A model generated the notes under the pieces. The model ran no database searches and had not been told where the DNA came from. It saw nothing but the letters and a program-made list of their open reading frames with translations. A program made the position numbers and the translations under genes. A stretch of 5,300 nucleotides of DNA from Clostridia bacterium (GTDB lineage Bacteria; Bacillota; Clostridia; HGM11327), in the NCBI GenBank assembly GCA_017935525.1, contig JAGBHJ010000195.1, forward strand, positions 1-5,300. Reading direction: 5' to 3'. Positions 4,731 to 5,300 of the stretch are shown here, in pieces; position 1 is the first letter of the stretch; every line of letters begins with the position of its first letter.

Positions 4731-5300
4731 ATGAGAAAAACACAAAACAAGAAATCAATCATATTGGCAATATCTGCATTGGTGATATGTATCTCAATCG
4801 TTATTTGTACCGTGCTTATCAAGCCGTCGGATGCTACCGGTAGCAATTACGGAATGTCCGATGAGTACGTCCTGTCTTCAATCAGATTGGAAAAAGCATA
4901 CAGTGAATATTACAGATTGATAGAAACAAACGGTAAGCTTATTGTTTTCAATCCAATCTTACCCACCGATACAGAGGAAGAAATAGCGATGAAAACACAA
5001 TATGATTATTATGATAATATCTCATCGTTAAAACGCTCTTTCCATACGTATGAGGTTTTAGCCCGTATATTCGGCGAGCAATATAACAGAGATACCGTAA
5101 TAATAGAGGATGAACAGCTCCAAATTGTTTACTACAATTTGATTATGAGCGTTATGGACAGAGGCCTGACAGAGACTGACCTTTTCACTCGTGATGAGTG
5201 GGATTCAATGGCGGAATATATCGTTCGTAGAGCTTGCTTGTTAACAACGCCCGAAGCAATTCAAGCCTATAATGCAATGGTTCCTCGTTTGTACGAGTAC
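4731..5300 (+). CDS. membrane-anchored or secreted protein of unknown function (partial, runs off right edge)
   Basis: The frame stays open for 190 codons to the last base of the window, so the C-terminus is missing. The N-terminus MRKTQNKKS is positively charged and followed by a hydrophobic segment at residues 9-30, either an uncleaved signal anchor or a Sec signal peptide (possible cleavage near SDA, residues 33-35). There is no lipobox: Cys20 and Cys26 lie inside the hydrophobic segment. Residues about 43-190 are charged, Tyr-rich and predicted mostly helical (for example DEYVLSSIRLEKAYSEYYRL and DEWDSMAEYIVRRACLL), with no catalytic motif I recognise. It follows the amidase gene by 11 nt with an excellent ribosome binding site, so it is co-expressed with it. 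Candidate roles are a partner, chaperone, inhibitor or surface receptor of the amidase, none of which is shown by the sequence. Confidence 0.85.
   Translation, partial: MRKTQNKKSIILAISALVICISIVICTVLIKPSDATGSNYGMSDEYVLSSIRLEKAYSEYYRLIETNGKLIVFNPILPTDTEEEIAMKTQYDYYDNISSLKRSFHTYEVLARIFGEQYNRDTVIIEDEQLQIVYYNLIMSVMDRGLTETDLFTRDEWDSMAEYIVRRACLLTTPEAIQAYNAMVPRLYEY

Overview
The window looks like chromosomal DNA of a low-to-moderate GC Firmicute, most likely a clostridium. This is inferred from purine-rich Shine-Dalgarno sites at every gene, near-consensus sigma-A promoters, a lipoprotein with a Thr/Pro linker, and a secreted Big_2 / ricin-like / Amidase_6 protein, a style common in gut and anaerobic clostridia. 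No rRNA, tRNA, insertion sequence or CRISPR array is visible.

Layout: a LysR-type regulator (55-930, +) is followed by a short HIT-family nucleotide hydrolase/transferase (1026-1493, +) with its own likely promoter. A strong 12-bp hairpin (1513-1552) lies between it and a convergent gene for a predicted lipoprotein (1566-2873, -), and can end transcription from both sides. The 445-nt gap 2874-3318 is a divergent control region. It holds a near-perfect minus-strand promoter for the lipoprotein and, about 160 nt away, a near-perfect extended -10 promoter on the plus strand with an A/T-tract upstream. The plus promoter drives a leader of about 220 nt, which contains a 16-bp hairpin whose loop is perfectly complementary over 8 nt to a stretch just downstream, so an H-type pseudoknot is possible. 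A 21-codon reading frame ends inside the loop.

Behind the leader are two tightly coupled genes: a secreted Cys/His amidase-fold protein with Ig-like and beta-trefoil domains (3319-4719), and an N-terminally membrane-anchored or secreted protein of unknown function (4731 to beyond the right edge). These two genes are visibly more AT-rich than the left part of the window and look like a surface or exoprotein module of separate history.

The left genes (regulator, HIT protein) show no clear functional link to the right-hand module. The regulator's usual divergent target would lie outside the window on the left. The most unusual element is the structured leader RNA in front of the amidase operon, which I could not match to any riboswitch class I know.
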